The notes below the pieces were generated by a model that did not search any database, was not told the origin of the DNA, and saw nothing but the letters and a program-made list of their open reading frames with translations. Below are positions 42,956 to 52,093 of a DNA stretch of 64,000 bases, one piece after another; positions within the stretch are counted from its first letter, which is position 1; the number at the start of each line of letters is the position of its first letter. Made by a program: the position numbers and the translations under genes. The DNA comes from Desulfonatronum lacustre DSM 10312 (GTDB lineage Bacteria; Desulfobacterota; Desulfovibrionia; Desulfovibrionales; Desulfonatronaceae): positions 1,990,582 through 2,054,581 of the forward strand of contig NZ_KI912608.1 of the NCBI RefSeq assembly GCF_000519265.1. Direction: 5' to 3'.

Positions 42956-43936
42956 TCAGACTATGCACACCCAGGTCAATTCGTGCTTGTTGTGCGCGAG
43001 ATGCAGGAGGCGGGAGTGGGGGATGGACCGGAACTGGTCGACGACCTGGAAGTCCGTCTCTCCCTGGAACTTGATGGTGCAGACCATGTTCCGGACCGTC
43101 CCGGCGTCCAGCCAGCGGCGGACCATGGCCAGCAGGCGCTCGGGATAGCAGACCACGTCCGAAAACAGCCAGTCCACCGGGCCAAAGGCTTGTGGGTCCT
43201 GGGCAAAGGCGCTTTCAGCCCGAAAGGTGATCCCCGGTAGTCCGGCCAGTCGGGCATCCAGCGGGGCCTTGTCCACGCTGATCACCCGTGCGCCCAACTC
43301 GTGCAGCACCCAGGTCCATCCGCCGGGGCTGGAGCCCAGGTCCAGGCAGAGCTGACCCGGCCGGGGACGCCGGTCCAGCAGGGTGAACACTTCCCACAGC
43401 TTCAGATAGGCCCGGCTCGGCGGGCCGGTCTTGTCCTCCACGAACAGCGCCTCGCCGTGGGCGAAGGGGCTGGAGCAACGGGGCGAGGCCAGCAGGGTGG
43501 TGTCGTCGAGCAAGGTCCAGGAACCAAGCGGGTGCTTGGGCAACGGGTCGCCGAAGACCAGGGGCCGGGAAGAGGGGCCGCGTAGCCGTTGCTGGATCAA
43601 GCGGGCCCGACCCCGGCGCGGCAGGTGTTCGTCGTACAAGGCCCAGCGCGGCCCCAACCCCTTGAGCGCGGTGGCGGCCTGGGCTATGGACGTGAAGGGG
43701 ATCACCCGAAGATCGTGCCAGATATTTTGCGCCCAGGCCGGAAGAACAGTGGCCGGAAGAGCAGTGGCCGGAAAAACAGTGATCGGACGAACAGCCACCG
43801 GATGAGCAAGCGGCGCGACGCACAGCGCCAAGCGTCCCAAGACACCTTCCACCGCGCCCAGTTCCCGCAGCAGCTCCGGCAGAAATCCCTCGGGCGCGAA
43901 ATACCCGACGCCGCCACGCGGCACCGCGAATCCCAT
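42956..43936 (-). CDS. FtsJ/RlmM-like SAM-dependent RNA methyltransferase
   Basis: 326 residues from the ATG at 43936; a GTG at 43960 is possible but almost abuts thiD. The C-terminal half is a Rossmann methyltransferase: SAM motif CLDLGSSPGGWTWVL, VISVDKAPL, and VDWLFSDVVCYPERLL. A catalytic K-D-K-E set is plausible (Lys in LKLWEVF, Asp in SDVV, Lys in CTIKFQGE, Glu beyond). This fits RlmM/FtsJ 2'-O-methylation of rRNA. The N-terminal third contains a PITVFPATALPATVLPA stretch encoded by four 15-bp repeats (about 43733-43795). Confidence 0.85.
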   Translation of the reverse strand: MGFAVPRGGVGYFAPEGFLPELLRELGAVEGVLGRLALCVAPLAHPVAVRPITVFPATALPATVLPAWAQNIWHDLRVIPFTSIAQAATALKGLGPRWALYDEHLPRRGRARLIQQRLRGPSSRPLVFGDPLPKHPLGSWTLLDDTTLLASPRCSSPFAHGEALFVEDKTGPPSRAYLKLWEVFTLLDRRPRPGQLCLDLGSSPGGWTWVLHELGARVISVDKAPLDARLAGLPGITFRAESAFAQDPQAFGPVDWLFSDVVCYPERLLAMVRRWLDAGTVRNMVCTIKFQGETDFQVVDQFRSIPHSRLLHLAHNKHELTWVCIV

Positions 43937-43974
43937 CAGTCGCCCCAACCACGTACACACAAGAGGTTCATTCC

Positions 43975-44886
43975 ATGTCCATCCCGCCCTGCCTCCTGAC
44001 CATCGCCGGTTCCGACTCCAGCGGCGGTGCCGGCATCCAGGCCGACCTGAAAACCTTCACCGTGCTGGGCGGCTACGGAGCCTCGGTGCTCACCGCGCTC
44101 ACGGCCCAGAACACCCAGGGCGTTCAGGACATCCTGCCCTTGCCGGAAGCCTTCGTGGTCCAGCAGCTTCGTTCGGTTCTGGACGACCTGCCCATTGCCG
44201 CGGCCAAGACCGGAATGCTCTTTTCCGCGGACCTGATCCGCGCCCTGGCCCGGGAACTGAACAACAAATCCTTTCCTCTGGTGGTGGACCCGGTCTGCGT
44301 GAGCAAAAGCGGCCACAACCTGCTCCTGCCCGAGGCCGTGGAAACCCTGAAGACGGTCTTCCTGCCCCTGGCCGACCTGATCACCCCCAACCGCCCGGAA
44401 GCGGAACTGCTGGCCCGGATGACCATTGCCGACGAGACGGACGTCCCCGAGGCCCTGGAACGCCTGCTGGCCCTGGGCCCCAAAGCCGTGCTGCTCAAGG
44501 GCGGCCACTTCTCCGGCGACATCCTCACGGACTGGCTGGCCATACCCGGCCAAAAGCCGCGCGCCTTCCAGCACCCCCGGCTGTCCAACCAGAACACCCA
44601 CGGCACGGGCTGCACCCTCTCCGCGGCCATCGCCGCGGGCCTGGGCCGCGGCCTGGACCTGGAAACCGCCGTGGGCCACGCCGTGGACTACATCCACGAA
44701 GCCATCCGCACCGCATATCCCCTGGGCCGAGGCGTCGGGCCGGTCAATCATCTGCATCCGCTGGTACACATCCAGCACAAGCTGGATCAAGGCAACCTCC
44801 AAAATACTCTGCTCGAAAATCTCGCGGCCAGGGTCAGCAAGCTTGAAGCCAGGAAAGCCGGAGACGACAGCGGCACTTTCTCGTAA
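43975..44886 (+). CDS. thiD: Hydroxymethylpyrimidine (phosphomethylpyrimidine) kinase ThiD
   Basis: 303 residues. The ribokinase-like core has the ThiD signatures [38 protein letters not shown] and the anion-hole/catalytic [15 protein letters not shown]. It phosphorylates HMP and HMP-P in thiamine synthesis. The last 40 residues form a charged extension beyond the usual end. AGAGG lies before the ATG. No other thiamine gene is adjacent. Confidence 0.94.
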   Translation: MSIPPCLLTIAGSDSSGGAGIQADLKTFTVLGGYGASVLTALTAQNTQGVQDILPLPEAFVVQQLRSVLDDLPIAAAKTGMLFSADLIRALARELNNKSFPLVVDPVCVSKSGHNLLLPEAVETLKTVFLPLADLITPNRPEAELLARMTIADETDVPEALERLLALGPKAVLLKGGHFSGDILTDWLAIPGQKPRAFQHPRLSNQNTHGTGCTLSAAIAAGLGRGLDLETAVGHAVDYIHEAIRTAYPLGRGVGPVNHLHPLVHIQHKLDQGNLQNTLLENLAARVSKLEARKAGDDSGTFS

Positions 44887-44942
44887 ACAGCAGGCGGAGG
44901 TAACTACTCAGCAACTCCGGGCAACTGAAGCCCACCAAAACA

Positions 44943-44972
44943 CCTGGACCCCGGCCTACGCCGGGGTGACGA
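44943..44972. repeat. REP-like palindrome
   Basis: ACCCCGGC/GCCGGGGT with a CTAC loop (44948-44967) lies in the gap between converging thiD and hemC. It is the same design as the palindromes at 46380-46455 and may act as a bidirectional terminator. Confidence 0.65.
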
Positions 44973-44993
44973 GTGTCGCTGGAGCATTTCCCA

Positions 44994-45935
44994 TCACGCC
45001 CCATACACCTCGGCCAAAATCTCCCGCCCCCCGCGATCCAGAATCGCCTGGGCCACCCGGCGGCCCAGTTCTTCGGCGTCCCGGGGCTTGTCCGTGGCCT
45101 CCTCGATAATCAGGGTCTTCCCGTCCACATCGGCCACGAGCCCGCGCAGGGTGATCCGGTTCGGGGCGCTGACGTGGGCGTACCCGCCAATGGGCACTTG
45201 GCATCCGCCCTCCAGGGTGGCCAGAAAAGCCCGTTCCGCGCGGACGCAGCAGTGGGTGTCCGGATGGTTCAAAAAACCCAAAAGTTCCACCAAGTCCTCG
45301 CGGTCCTGGGCGTATTCCAGACCCAACGCCCCCTGGCCCACGGCGGGCAGGAACAGCGGCGGCCCCAACGGCGTGGACTTGGGAACACTGAGCCCGAGGC
45401 GGTTCATCCCGGCCTGGGCCACGATGATGGCGTCGTAGTCCCCAGCCAGCAGCTTGTTCACCCGGGTATCCAGATTGCCGCGCAGGTTCAGGATTTTCAG
45501 GTCCGGACGCAGCGCCAGAAGCTGGCAGCGCCGACGCAGGCTGCTGGTGCCCACCCGGGCGCCCTCGGGCAGACCGTCCAACCCGTCGTACTGCACGGAC
45601 AACAGGGCGTCGGTCATGTTTTCCCGTTCCGGGATGACCCCCAGGACCAGCCCTTCCGGCAGTTCGGCCGGGACGTCCTTCATGCTGTGCACGGCCAGGT
45701 CGGCCCGTCCGTCAAGCAGGGCCTCTTCGATTTCCTTCACGAACAACCCCTTGCCGCCGACCTTGGCCAGGGGCACGTCCTGAATCTTGTCGCCCATGGT
45801 TTTGATGAGCAGCAGTTCCACTTCCAGCCCGGGATAGCGCTCCAGCAACCGGCTCTTGACGTGCTCCGCCTGCCACAAAGCCAGCTTGCTGCCCCGGGTC
45901 GCGATGGTGATGCGTTCCAACATGGCCATGCCCAT
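44994..45935 (-). CDS. hemC: Porphobilinogen deaminase HemC
   Basis: 313 residues. Family motifs are [15 protein letters not shown], the catalytic Asp region [40 protein letters not shown], and the dipyrromethane cofactor cysteine in [13 protein letters not shown]. It joins four porphobilinogens into hydroxymethylbilane. The start overlaps or nearly touches the zinc-ribbon gene upstream, so they are probably co-transcribed; [11 protein letters not shown] four codons in is an alternative start. Confidence 0.96.
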   Translation of the reverse strand: MGMAMLERITIATRGSKLALWQAEHVKSRLLERYPGLEVELLLIKTMGDKIQDVPLAKVGGKGLFVKEIEEALLDGRADLAVHSMKDVPAELPEGLVLGVIPERENMTDALLSVQYDGLDGLPEGARVGTSSLRRRCQLLALRPDLKILNLRGNLDTRVNKLLAGDYDAIIVAQAGMNRLGLSVPKSTPLGPPLFLPAVGQGALGLEYAQDREDLVELLGFLNHPDTHCCVRAERAFLATLEGGCQVPIGGYAHVSAPNRITLRGLVADVDGKTLIIEEATDKPRDAEELGRRVAQAILDRGGREILAEVYGA

Positions 45936-45936
45936 C

Positions 45937-46176
45937 TCAATGGCACCCGGCGCAACTGGACGCCGAGCACCCGGAACAGGATGAGCCGGAACCGGAACTT
46001 GCCGGTGCCGCCGAACCTACGGCGTCGCCCCCGCCGCCGGATTTATGCCGGCACCGGGACATCAGCTTGCCGGTCCTGGCTGATCCGCAATGCGGACAAA
46101 TCACTTTAGGGTCTCCAAAGACCAGTTCCTCGAACTCTTTCTCGCAATCATCGCACAGATATTCATAAATCGGCAT
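45937..46176 (-). CDS. FmdB-type small zinc-ribbon protein
   Basis: 79 residues from the ATG at 46176, with AAGGAG upstream. [16 protein letters not shown] and [15 protein letters not shown] form the FmdB/CxxC-CxxC zinc ribbon, thought to be regulatory. The tail is rich in Gly, Ser and Cys (six cysteines in the last 14 residues), an odd but recurrent feature of such proteins. It lies directly upstream of hemC. The longer upstream frame through the intergenic repeats is not coding. Confidence 0.88.
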   Translation of the reverse strand: MPIYEYLCDDCEKEFEELVFGDPKVICPHCGSARTGKLMSRCRHKSGGGGDAVGSAAPASSGSGSSCSGCSASSCAGCH

Positions 46177-46275
46177 ATTCTCTCCTTGATGGACGCTTTG
46201 TTCTCGCCCGGCGTCTTTGATATCGAGCTTATTCGGATTCCCGTTCCATTTATGATGCGTACACCCAAGGCAGCA

Positions 46276-46527
46276 CGAATCGAAATCCAAATCGAGATCG
46301 AAATCGTAATCGAACCATGACACACTTGAATGTATGCACAATTTGTCCGGGCAATCGAAGACCACAAAAAAAGACCTGGATTCCGGCCTTCGCCGGAATG
46401 ACTGATAACAGCAAGCCCTTCCCGCAAAGTCACCCGGCGCAGGCCGGGGTCCAGGCGAGTTCTCCGAGTGCTTGAGTAATTTCACTGAATTTCTCGATTT
46501 CGATCCCGATTTCGATTTCGATTTCGG
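46276..46527. repeat. Hexamer inverted arms enclosing paired REP-like palindromes
   Basis: The 395-base gap between gmhA and fmdB has an (AATCGA)n-type arm at 46276-46314 and an opposing (TCGATT)n-type arm at 46493-46527. Between them are two palindromes in opposite orientation: ATTCCGGC/GCCGGAAT with a CTTC loop (46380-46399), and a second reading ACCCCGGC on the other strand (about 46430-46452). No gene is visible in this gap. Confidence 0.8.
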
Positions 46528-46571
46528 CTCAAAAGTCGAGTTGCTCAAGCAATATTTTACGCAACGAACCG

Positions 46572-47198
46572 TTACCCTTCCCCAAACAAAATTTCATCCG
46601 TCACCAAGCACAACAAGTGCCCCACCGTGATGTGAATCTCCTGAATAAGCGGCGTCCGACGCGAGGGCACGGCCAGCAGATAATCGCACAGCCCCCGCAT
46701 CGCGCCGCCTCCCTCGCCGGTCAGACCGATGGTGATCATGCCCAAGGCCCGACCGGCTTCCAGGGCCGCGACCACGTTCGGACTGTTGCCGGAGGTGGAC
46801 AGCCCCAGCAGCACGTCGCCTTCCCGGCCCAGAGCCTGTACTTGTTTGGCAAAGACCAGATCGAAGCCGAAATCGTTGCCCACCGCCGTCAGGATGGAGG
46901 TGTCCGTGGTCAGGGCCAGGGCTGGAAGCGGACGACGGTCGATGAGAAACCGGTTCACGAATTCCGCGGCCAGGTGTTGGGCGTCCGCGGCGCTGCCGCC
47001 GTTGCCGCAAAGCAGAATCTTGCCTCCCCGGGCCAAGGCCCCGGCCAGAACATGCGCCAGCCGCACCACCTCTTCCCCCTGCGCGGAGAAAAAGGCTTCC
47101 CGCAACGCGTCGCCCTCGGCCACGTACGTTTCCAACCGTTCAAAATCGCGTCGCAATACGTCATCATTATTCATGGCCAATCGCCTCGCCCCGGTCAT
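46572..47198 (-). CDS. gmhA: Phosphoheptose isomerase GmhA / DiaA-type SIS protein
   Basis: 208 residues. A SIS domain with ILLCGNGGSAADAQHLAAEFVNRF, LTTDTSILTAVGNDFGFD, LGLSTSGNSPNVV and the C-terminal EIHITVGHLLC segment. These match GmhA, which makes heptose phosphate for lipopolysaccharide core; DiaA paralogs are similar. The ATG overlaps the stop of the unknown gene upstream (ATGA), so they are translated together. Confidence 0.92.
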   Translation of the reverse strand: MTGARRLAMNNDDVLRRDFERLETYVAEGDALREAFFSAQGEEVVRLAHVLAGALARGGKILLCGNGGSAADAQHLAAEFVNRFLIDRRPLPALALTTDTSILTAVGNDFGFDLVFAKQVQALGREGDVLLGLSTSGNSPNVVAALEAGRALGMITIGLTGEGGGAMRGLCDYLLAVPSRRTPLIQEIHITVGHLLCLVTDEILFGEG

Positions 47199-47965
47199 GG
47201 TTGTACCTCCAACGGTCTTTCGCTTCGTTCGTCATCGCCGCCGGTGACGGACTCCTTCCCCCCAACGAGAGCCAGCCCCTCTTCCTCGGCCCGGACCGCT
47301 TCCCGCTCCCAGCCCCCCAGCATGAGACTTTGCGCGGCGAGGTGGTACATTTTTTCGGGACGACCTCCATACAGGGCAGAGATCAAAGCTTGGTAGTCCT
47401 GGGCAAAAGCCATGCGTACCAGGCTGTTCTGGTCATAGAGCAGACGGGCCAACAAGGCGTTGTCCCCGTGCTCCGGCAAGTAGCGAATAAACAGTTGCCG
47501 ACTGGACGAGATAATAAACCGAATCCTGGCCACCTCGCGGCGCATGCTTTCCCGGGTTTGGTCGACCACCTTGGAGAGCTCCCCGACGATGCCCCGCTCT
47601 TCCGGACGCAGCCCGATCTGTCGAAACTCCAGAAACCGTCCTCCGTAGATCTCTCGTTGGTAGGCGTCTTCCTTCAGTTTCATGGTTTCATGAAAAATAT
47701 ATCCCAGACACCACCCCAGCAACTGACCGTGGACGTCCGCGTCCCGGTCCGTGCGAAACAGATGATGCGCGGTGTCTTTCAATCGCCAGAGCAGCCCCTT
47801 GTTCATCTCCACGCCCAACACTTCCCGCAGAACCTCGAAGTCCAGGCGTTCCTCGGCGTCAAACATCCTGAACTGGTTCTCCAGAACCTGCTGACTCAGG
47901 CAAAAGTCGCGCAGAATGTCTCGGACGAATTCGGATCGTTTTGACCGTATCCAGGCTCGGAACAT
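47195..47965 (-). CDS. Unknown conserved-looking protein coupled to gmhA
   Basis: 256 residues, mainly helical and charged, without signal peptide or membrane segment. Visible segments include WCLGYIFHETMKLKEDAYQR, RIRFIISSSRQLFIRYL and LIYDQNSLVRMAFAQDY-like helices, suggesting an all-alpha fold. The last 25 residues are acidic and probably disordered. I do not recognise the family. It overlaps gmhA by four bases, which suggests a shared role in heptose or envelope metabolism, but nothing in the sequence proves that. Confidence 0.75.
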   Translation of the reverse strand: MFRAWIRSKRSEFVRDILRDFCLSQQVLENQFRMFDAEERLDFEVLREVLGVEMNKGLLWRLKDTAHHLFRTDRDADVHGQLLGWCLGYIFHETMKLKEDAYQREIYGGRFLEFRQIGLRPEERGIVGELSKVVDQTRESMRREVARIRFIISSSRQLFIRYLPEHGDNALLARLLYDQNSLVRMAFAQDYQALISALYGGRPEKMYHLAAQSLMLGGWEREAVRAEEEGLALVGGKESVTGGDDERSERPLEVQP

Positions 47966-48120
47966 GACGTATGCTTGCTCGTTTATGGTTGCGAAGTTGA
48001 CGACGCTTGGGGCGACGGACGATTATTGACCGATGCCTCTCGACTAGGATAGTCGGAGGGATGTCGCGAAGGACGCGAATGTGTAACCTCAAGCCGGTAA
48101 AAAATCAAAAGAGCTTGTCC

Positions 48121-49497
48121 ATGAAAATGCAATCGTTTTTTCCGTCTTTTTTCTTATTTTTCTTGTCCGCCTTGTTTTTCGTCGCTTCCCCGACCCCGGG
48201 CCAAGCCATGGAACCAGCCGGCGCTCCGGACGCGATTTCCCCCGACGCAATTTCCTCGGACGTCCTCGTTCCCAACGCCTTCACTCTGGAACAGGCCGTC
48301 CGGCAAGGTTTGCGGGCCAATCCACGGATGGCCGCGGTTCGCGCCGCCCTCCGCGGAGCGGAGTTCGGGGAAATGTCGGCCAAGTCCGCTTTTTACCCCA
48401 CTTTCTCAGCCAACTATGGCTTTGGCTACGATGACAAGCCCTTAGCTGGCGGAGACAAGGACACCTGGACCCTGAACATCAACCTCAGCCAGCCCGTGTT
48501 CACCGGCTGGCGACTGCTGAACACGCACCAAAAAGCCCAATTGACCGTGGAACGAACCCAGGTCGAAGTGGAGAACATCGAGCTGAACCTGATCCTGCTC
48601 ATTCAGGAACAATTTCTGGAGTTGCTCAAGGCCAGGGAGAACGTCCGCAGCGCCCAGGACTCGGTCACCCGCCTGCAGTCCCAGTTGCAAAACGCTCAGG
48701 CTTTTTTCGACGTCGGACTGCGGCCCAAGTTCGACGTGCTCCAGGCCGAGGTGGACCTGGCCCGGGCCGAACAGGACTTGCTCATCGCCCAAAACGCCGT
48801 GGCCACCCAGATCGCCCGGCTGAACACCCTGCTCAATCTGGACCTGTCCACCGAAACGGACTACGTCGGCGAACTCACCTATGTGCCCTATGCGCCCCAA
48901 TTCGAGGAATCCCTGGAAACCGCGTACCGGCTGCGCCCGGATATCATCCTGGCCCTCAAGGCCGAGGAGATCGCGGACAAGGACGTTGAAATCACGGCCA
49001 GTGACCTCTATCCCCAAGTCTCCGCGGACCTGGATCTGTACAGCCGCGGGACTGACCCCACTGTTTCCGGTACCGACTCACGGCCCGATCCCTGGTGGAC
49101 CGCCGGCGTCAATATGCGCTGGCAGGCCTTCGACTGGGGCCGGACCCGCTACGCAACGGAACAGTCCCGCCAAAACGTCCTCCGGTTGCGCGAAGAGACG
49201 GCCAACCTGCGCCTGGAAGTCTCCTTTGCCGTCAAATCCCTGCATCTCAAGCTGGACGAAACCGCGGCCCGCATCGCGGTGGCCAACAAGGCCCTGGAAG
49301 AAGCCCGAGAAGGTTTTCGCATCGCCCAAGCCCGATTCCAGGCCCAGGTCGGCACCAACACGGACGTCCTGGACGCCCAGGCCCGCCTGACCCGCGGGGA
49401 AGCCGACCTGACCGACGCCATGGCCGACTACCAACTCACCCTGGCCCGCCTCTTCGCCGCCACCGGGGAACGAAACCCGGGGTTGCTGGTCCCGTAG
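48121..49497 (+). CDS. TolC-family outer-membrane channel protein
   Basis: 458 residues from the ATG at 48121. A signal peptide (FFLFFLSALFFVASPTPGQA) precedes two outer-membrane efflux repeats: FTLEQAVRQGLRANPRM, a beta hairpin ending NLSQPVFTGWRLL, and long helices with LKARENVRSAQDSV, FDVGLRPKFDVLQAEVDLARA and FQAQVGTNTDVLDAQARLTRGE. It would form a trimeric tunnel for type I export or efflux. It is the first gene after the gmhA divergent gap. Its first extracellular loop is short (about 12 residues), unlike that of the second TolC-like protein. Confidence 0.92.
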   Translation: MKMQSFFPSFFLFFLSALFFVASPTPGQAMEPAGAPDAISPDAISSDVLVPNAFTLEQAVRQGLRANPRMAAVRAALRGAEFGEMSAKSAFYPTFSANYGFGYDDKPLAGGDKDTWTLNINLSQPVFTGWRLLNTHQKAQLTVERTQVEVENIELNLILLIQEQFLELLKARENVRSAQDSVTRLQSQLQNAQAFFDVGLRPKFDVLQAEVDLARAEQDLLIAQNAVATQIARLNTLLNLDLSTETDYVGELTYVPYAPQFEESLETAYRLRPDIILALKAEEIADKDVEITASDLYPQVSADLDLYSRGTDPTVSGTDSRPDPWWTAGVNMRWQAFDWGRTRYATEQSRQNVLRLREETANLRLEVSFAVKSLHLKLDETAARIAVANKALEEAREGFRIAQARFQAQVGTNTDVLDAQARLTRGEADLTDAMADYQLTLARLFAATGERNPGLLVP

Positions 49498-49569
49498 CGA
49501 GCCCAGACAAGCAAATCAGGCAAGCGAATCGGACAAGCCTGTCGGGCACGCCAAACCGAGGATACATCC

Positions 49570-50019
49570 ATGCAATCGGATCAGATCACCCGGGAAATCC
49601 TCTCCAGCCCAGCCTTTCGGGATCTGCTGGACAAGCATGTCGCGGACAGCCTGGCCGCCTTCGTGGAACTCCAGGAGAAGCGCGCCGGCCAGGCCTCGCT
49701 CATCGAGCGGATCGTCCGTGTCGAGGAGGCCCAGCGCTCCCACGAAGCCCTGACCCGGCTGCTCCTGGAACAGATCAACCTGCGCTTCGAGGAAATGCAG
49801 AAGTACATGGACAGCCGCTTCGAGCAGGTGGAAAAACGTTTCGAGCAGATCGACAAGCGCTTTGAGCAAATAGAAAAACGTTTTGAGCAGATGGATAAGC
49901 GCTTCGAGCAGGTGGACAAGCGCTTTGAAGCCCTGACCCGCCGCCTGGACCGCTTCATGATCTGGTCCCTGGGCTTGGTCGCCTCGTCCACGGCCCTGAT
50001 CATCACCATCTTAAAGTAG
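49570..50019 (+). CDS. Coiled-coil protein with C-terminal membrane anchor
   Basis: 149 residues. The middle contains tandem 7-residue repeats RFEQVEK, RFEQIDK, RFEQIEK, RFEQMDK, RFEQVDK (about residues 83-117), encoded by near-identical 21-bp units, giving a long coiled coil. A C-terminal membrane helix follows (MIWSLGLVASSTALIITIL). The design resembles Bdr/DUF1640-like proteins of unknown function. GAGG precedes the ATG. A decayed copy of its last 93 bases lies at 55264-55356. Confidence 0.8.
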   Translation: MQSDQITREILSSPAFRDLLDKHVADSLAAFVELQEKRAGQASLIERIVRVEEAQRSHEALTRLLLEQINLRFEEMQKYMDSRFEQVEKRFEQIDKRFEQIEKRFEQMDKRFEQVDKRFEALTRRLDRFMIWSLGLVASSTALIITILK

Positions 50020-50085
50020 CCATGCCGTCACCGGCTCCGCCCCATACCGTATAACCCGCGCCTTCCCGCCCCACACACTCAAGCC

Positions 50086-50113
50086 CCCATCGCCTATCGC
50101 CCCTAGCCCATCG
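50086..50113. repeat. Degenerate heptamer array before a glycosyltransferase gene
   Basis: Four units CCCATCG, CCTATCG, CCCCTAG, CCCATCG followed by a C run end seven bases before the ATG at 50121, filling the place where a Shine-Dalgarno would lie. Confidence 0.75.
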
Positions 50114-50120
50114 CCCCCCC

Positions 50121-50942
50121 ATGCCCCGCATCACCATCATCACCCCGAACAAGAACGGGGAGCGCTTTCTGGACCAAGCCATCCGGAGCGTCCTGGCCCA
50201 GCGCAATGACGGCGTCGACCTGGAGTACATCGTCCTGGACGGAGCCAGCACGGACGGCTCAATGAAGATCATTGAGCGCTACCGGAATCTGATCGACCTG
50301 GTGATCTCCGAACCGGATCAGGGGCCCGCCTCGGCGATCAACAAGGGGCTGCGTCTGGCCCGAGGGGAAATTCTGGCCTGGCTCAACGCCGACGATGTCT
50401 ATCACCCGAACACGCTCGCCCGGGTCCTGAAGGTGATGGACGCAAACCCAAAGGCGGCCCTGTGCTTCGGCTCCTGCCGGATCATCGACGAGCAAAACCG
50501 GGAAATCCGCCGGCCCATCACCCGCTTCAAGGAATGCTTCTTTCCCCTCTCCAGCCGCTTCACCATCCAGTGCATCAACTATATCTCCCAACCGTCCATG
50601 TTCTTTCGCCGCCGTGCCCTGGACCAGGCCGGGCCACTTCGTGAAGATCTCACAGCGGCCTTTGACTACGACTTCACTTTGCGCCTCCGGCGTCATGGCG
50701 ACGCGGCCCGCGTCCCCGGCCCGCCCCTGGCGGACTTCCGTTGGCGTCCCGATTCCATCAGCGGCTCCGGCTTCCAGATTCAGTTCCGGGAAGAACTCCA
50801 GGCCGTTGCCCGGGACGCCGGCCCCCTGGCCCCCCAAACCCTTGTCCACCACGGGGTCAGATGGGGTATCGTGGGCATCTACGCCTTGATGGCCTGGAGG
50901 CGAAACCAGCAAACGCGAAATCCATCGCGAAGCCCCGCGTAG
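50121..50942 (+). CDS. Family 2 glycosyltransferase
   Basis: 273 residues, GT-A fold. The N-terminal nucleotide-sugar region has TIITPNKNGERFLDQAIRSV, VLDGASTDGS and the metal-binding LAWLNADDVYHP. The acceptor half has YISQPSMFFRRRALDQAG and FDYDFTLRLRRHG. It probably adds a sugar to a surface glycan. First gene of a cassette of four glycosyltransferase-type genes and a membrane protein. Only C-rich heptamers precede the ATG and no ribosome site is visible. Confidence 0.9.
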   Translation: MPRITIITPNKNGERFLDQAIRSVLAQRNDGVDLEYIVLDGASTDGSMKIIERYRNLIDLVISEPDQGPASAINKGLRLARGEILAWLNADDVYHPNTLARVLKVMDANPKAALCFGSCRIIDEQNREIRRPITRFKECFFPLSSRFTIQCINYISQPSMFFRRRALDQAGPLREDLTAAFDYDFTLRLRRHGDAARVPGPPLADFRWRPDSISGSGFQIQFREELQAVARDAGPLAPQTLVHHGVRWGIVGIYALMAWRRNQQTRNPSRSPA

Positions 50943-50956
50943 CCCCGGACGACATC

Positions 50957-52093
50957 ATGGCCCGCATCGGCATCAGCGCGGTGGCTTTGGAGCCGCATCG
51001 GACCGGAGGAGCGGAAACCTATATCCGCCAACTTCTGCGATGCCCGGCGTTTCACCACGCCCTTCGCCGTCACGAGGTGCTCGTCTTCACCGGACAAACC
51101 ATTGACCCGGCTCTGGAAAATTGCGGCCTCAGACTCGTCCGCGCCACCGTGGACCCCGCTTGCCGCAACCATCGTCTGCTCTGGGAACAGTATGCTTTCC
51201 CAGGACTGTTGCGGCGTCATGACATCGACCTGGTTCACTTTCCCTATTCCGGTTTTCCCTGGGCCTGCCGGACGCCCTTCGTGGTCACGATTCACGACAC
51301 GACGAACTTCGTGATGCCCGGATCGGTCAGTCTCCCTGAGCGCGTCTACCGGCGCATTCTCCAGCGACGACTGCCAAAGATCGATCACGGCCACGTGATC
51401 ACCGTCTCGGACGCGGATCGGACCGTCTTTCTCCGCCATGTCCCTTTGGATGCCCGTCGCTGTACCACGGTGCATCATGGCCGCTCGCCGGACTTTACCT
51501 GTCCCGAACCGCTGCTCGGACAGCCCAGGCCGGACGGAGACCTGATCTGGTTCGGTCGCCCGTACCATCACAAGAACATCGACCTGCTGCCCCGGATGAT
51601 GCCCCACCTATACGCCTTGCTGGACCAAGCATCCCTGAGATCGCGTCCCAAGCTCCGCCTCGTGGGGCTGGATGCCGAGGAACAGCGACGCGCCCTGGCC
51701 CTCGGACAATCCCTGAGCATCACATCCCATATAACGGTGGAGCCCCCGGTCCCCCATGAACGATTGCCCGATTACCTCCGCAAGGCGCGCCTGCTGATTT
51801 TTCCATCAACCTACGAAAGCTTTGGCCTGCCCGCGCTGGAAGCCATGTCCAGCGGCACCCCGGTGGTCTGCTCCGACATTCCGGTCTTTCGAGAACTGTT
51901 CGCCGATGCGGCGATCTACGCGGACCCGTCTCGGCCGGAAGACTTTGCCCGAGCCTGTTTCGGACTGCTCAGCGTGCCAGAGTCCTGGCATAGTCAAGCC
52001 GTGCTTGGTTTTCATCGGGCCCAAGTCTATACGTGGGCGCGCTGCGCTGAAGAAACGGCGGCGGTTTATGAAAGAATTGCGTGGTCAATATGA
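50957..52093 (+). CDS. Family 1/4 glycosyltransferase (GT-B)
   Basis: 378 residues from the ATG at 50957, 14 bases after the previous gene. GT-B features: GGAETYIRQLL near the N-terminus, the HDTTNFVMP hinge region, and the C-terminal nucleotide-binding YESFGLPALEAMSSGTPVVCSD with the EX7E pair. It transfers a sugar from a nucleotide donor with retention of configuration, as in GT4. Substrate unknown. Its end overlaps the next gene. Confidence 0.9.
   Translation: MARIGISAVALEPHRTGGAETYIRQLLRCPAFHHALRRHEVLVFTGQTIDPALENCGLRLVRATVDPACRNHRLLWEQYAFPGLLRRHDIDLVHFPYSGFPWACRTPFVVTIHDTTNFVMPGSVSLPERVYRRILQRRLPKIDHGHVITVSDADRTVFLRHVPLDARRCTTVHHGRSPDFTCPEPLLGQPRPDGDLIWFGRPYHHKNIDLLPRMMPHLYALLDQASLRSRPKLRLVGLDAEEQRRALALGQSLSITSHITVEPPVPHERLPDYLRKARLLIFPSTYESFGLPALEAMSSGTPVVCSDIPVFRELFADAAIYADPSRPEDFARACFGLLSVPESWHSQAVLGFHRAQVYTWARCAEETAAVYERIAWSI

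Noticed and set aside
46177-46548. Upstream extension of the FmdB-type gene to 203 codons
   Set aside because: It is translated hexamer repeat and palindromes; the ATG at 46176 has a good ribosome site and starts the known domain.
49498-49569. Short 13-bp-period repeat (CAAGCRAATCRGG type) after the first tolC-like gene
   Set aside because: Only about three degenerate units; too weak to report as a separate element.
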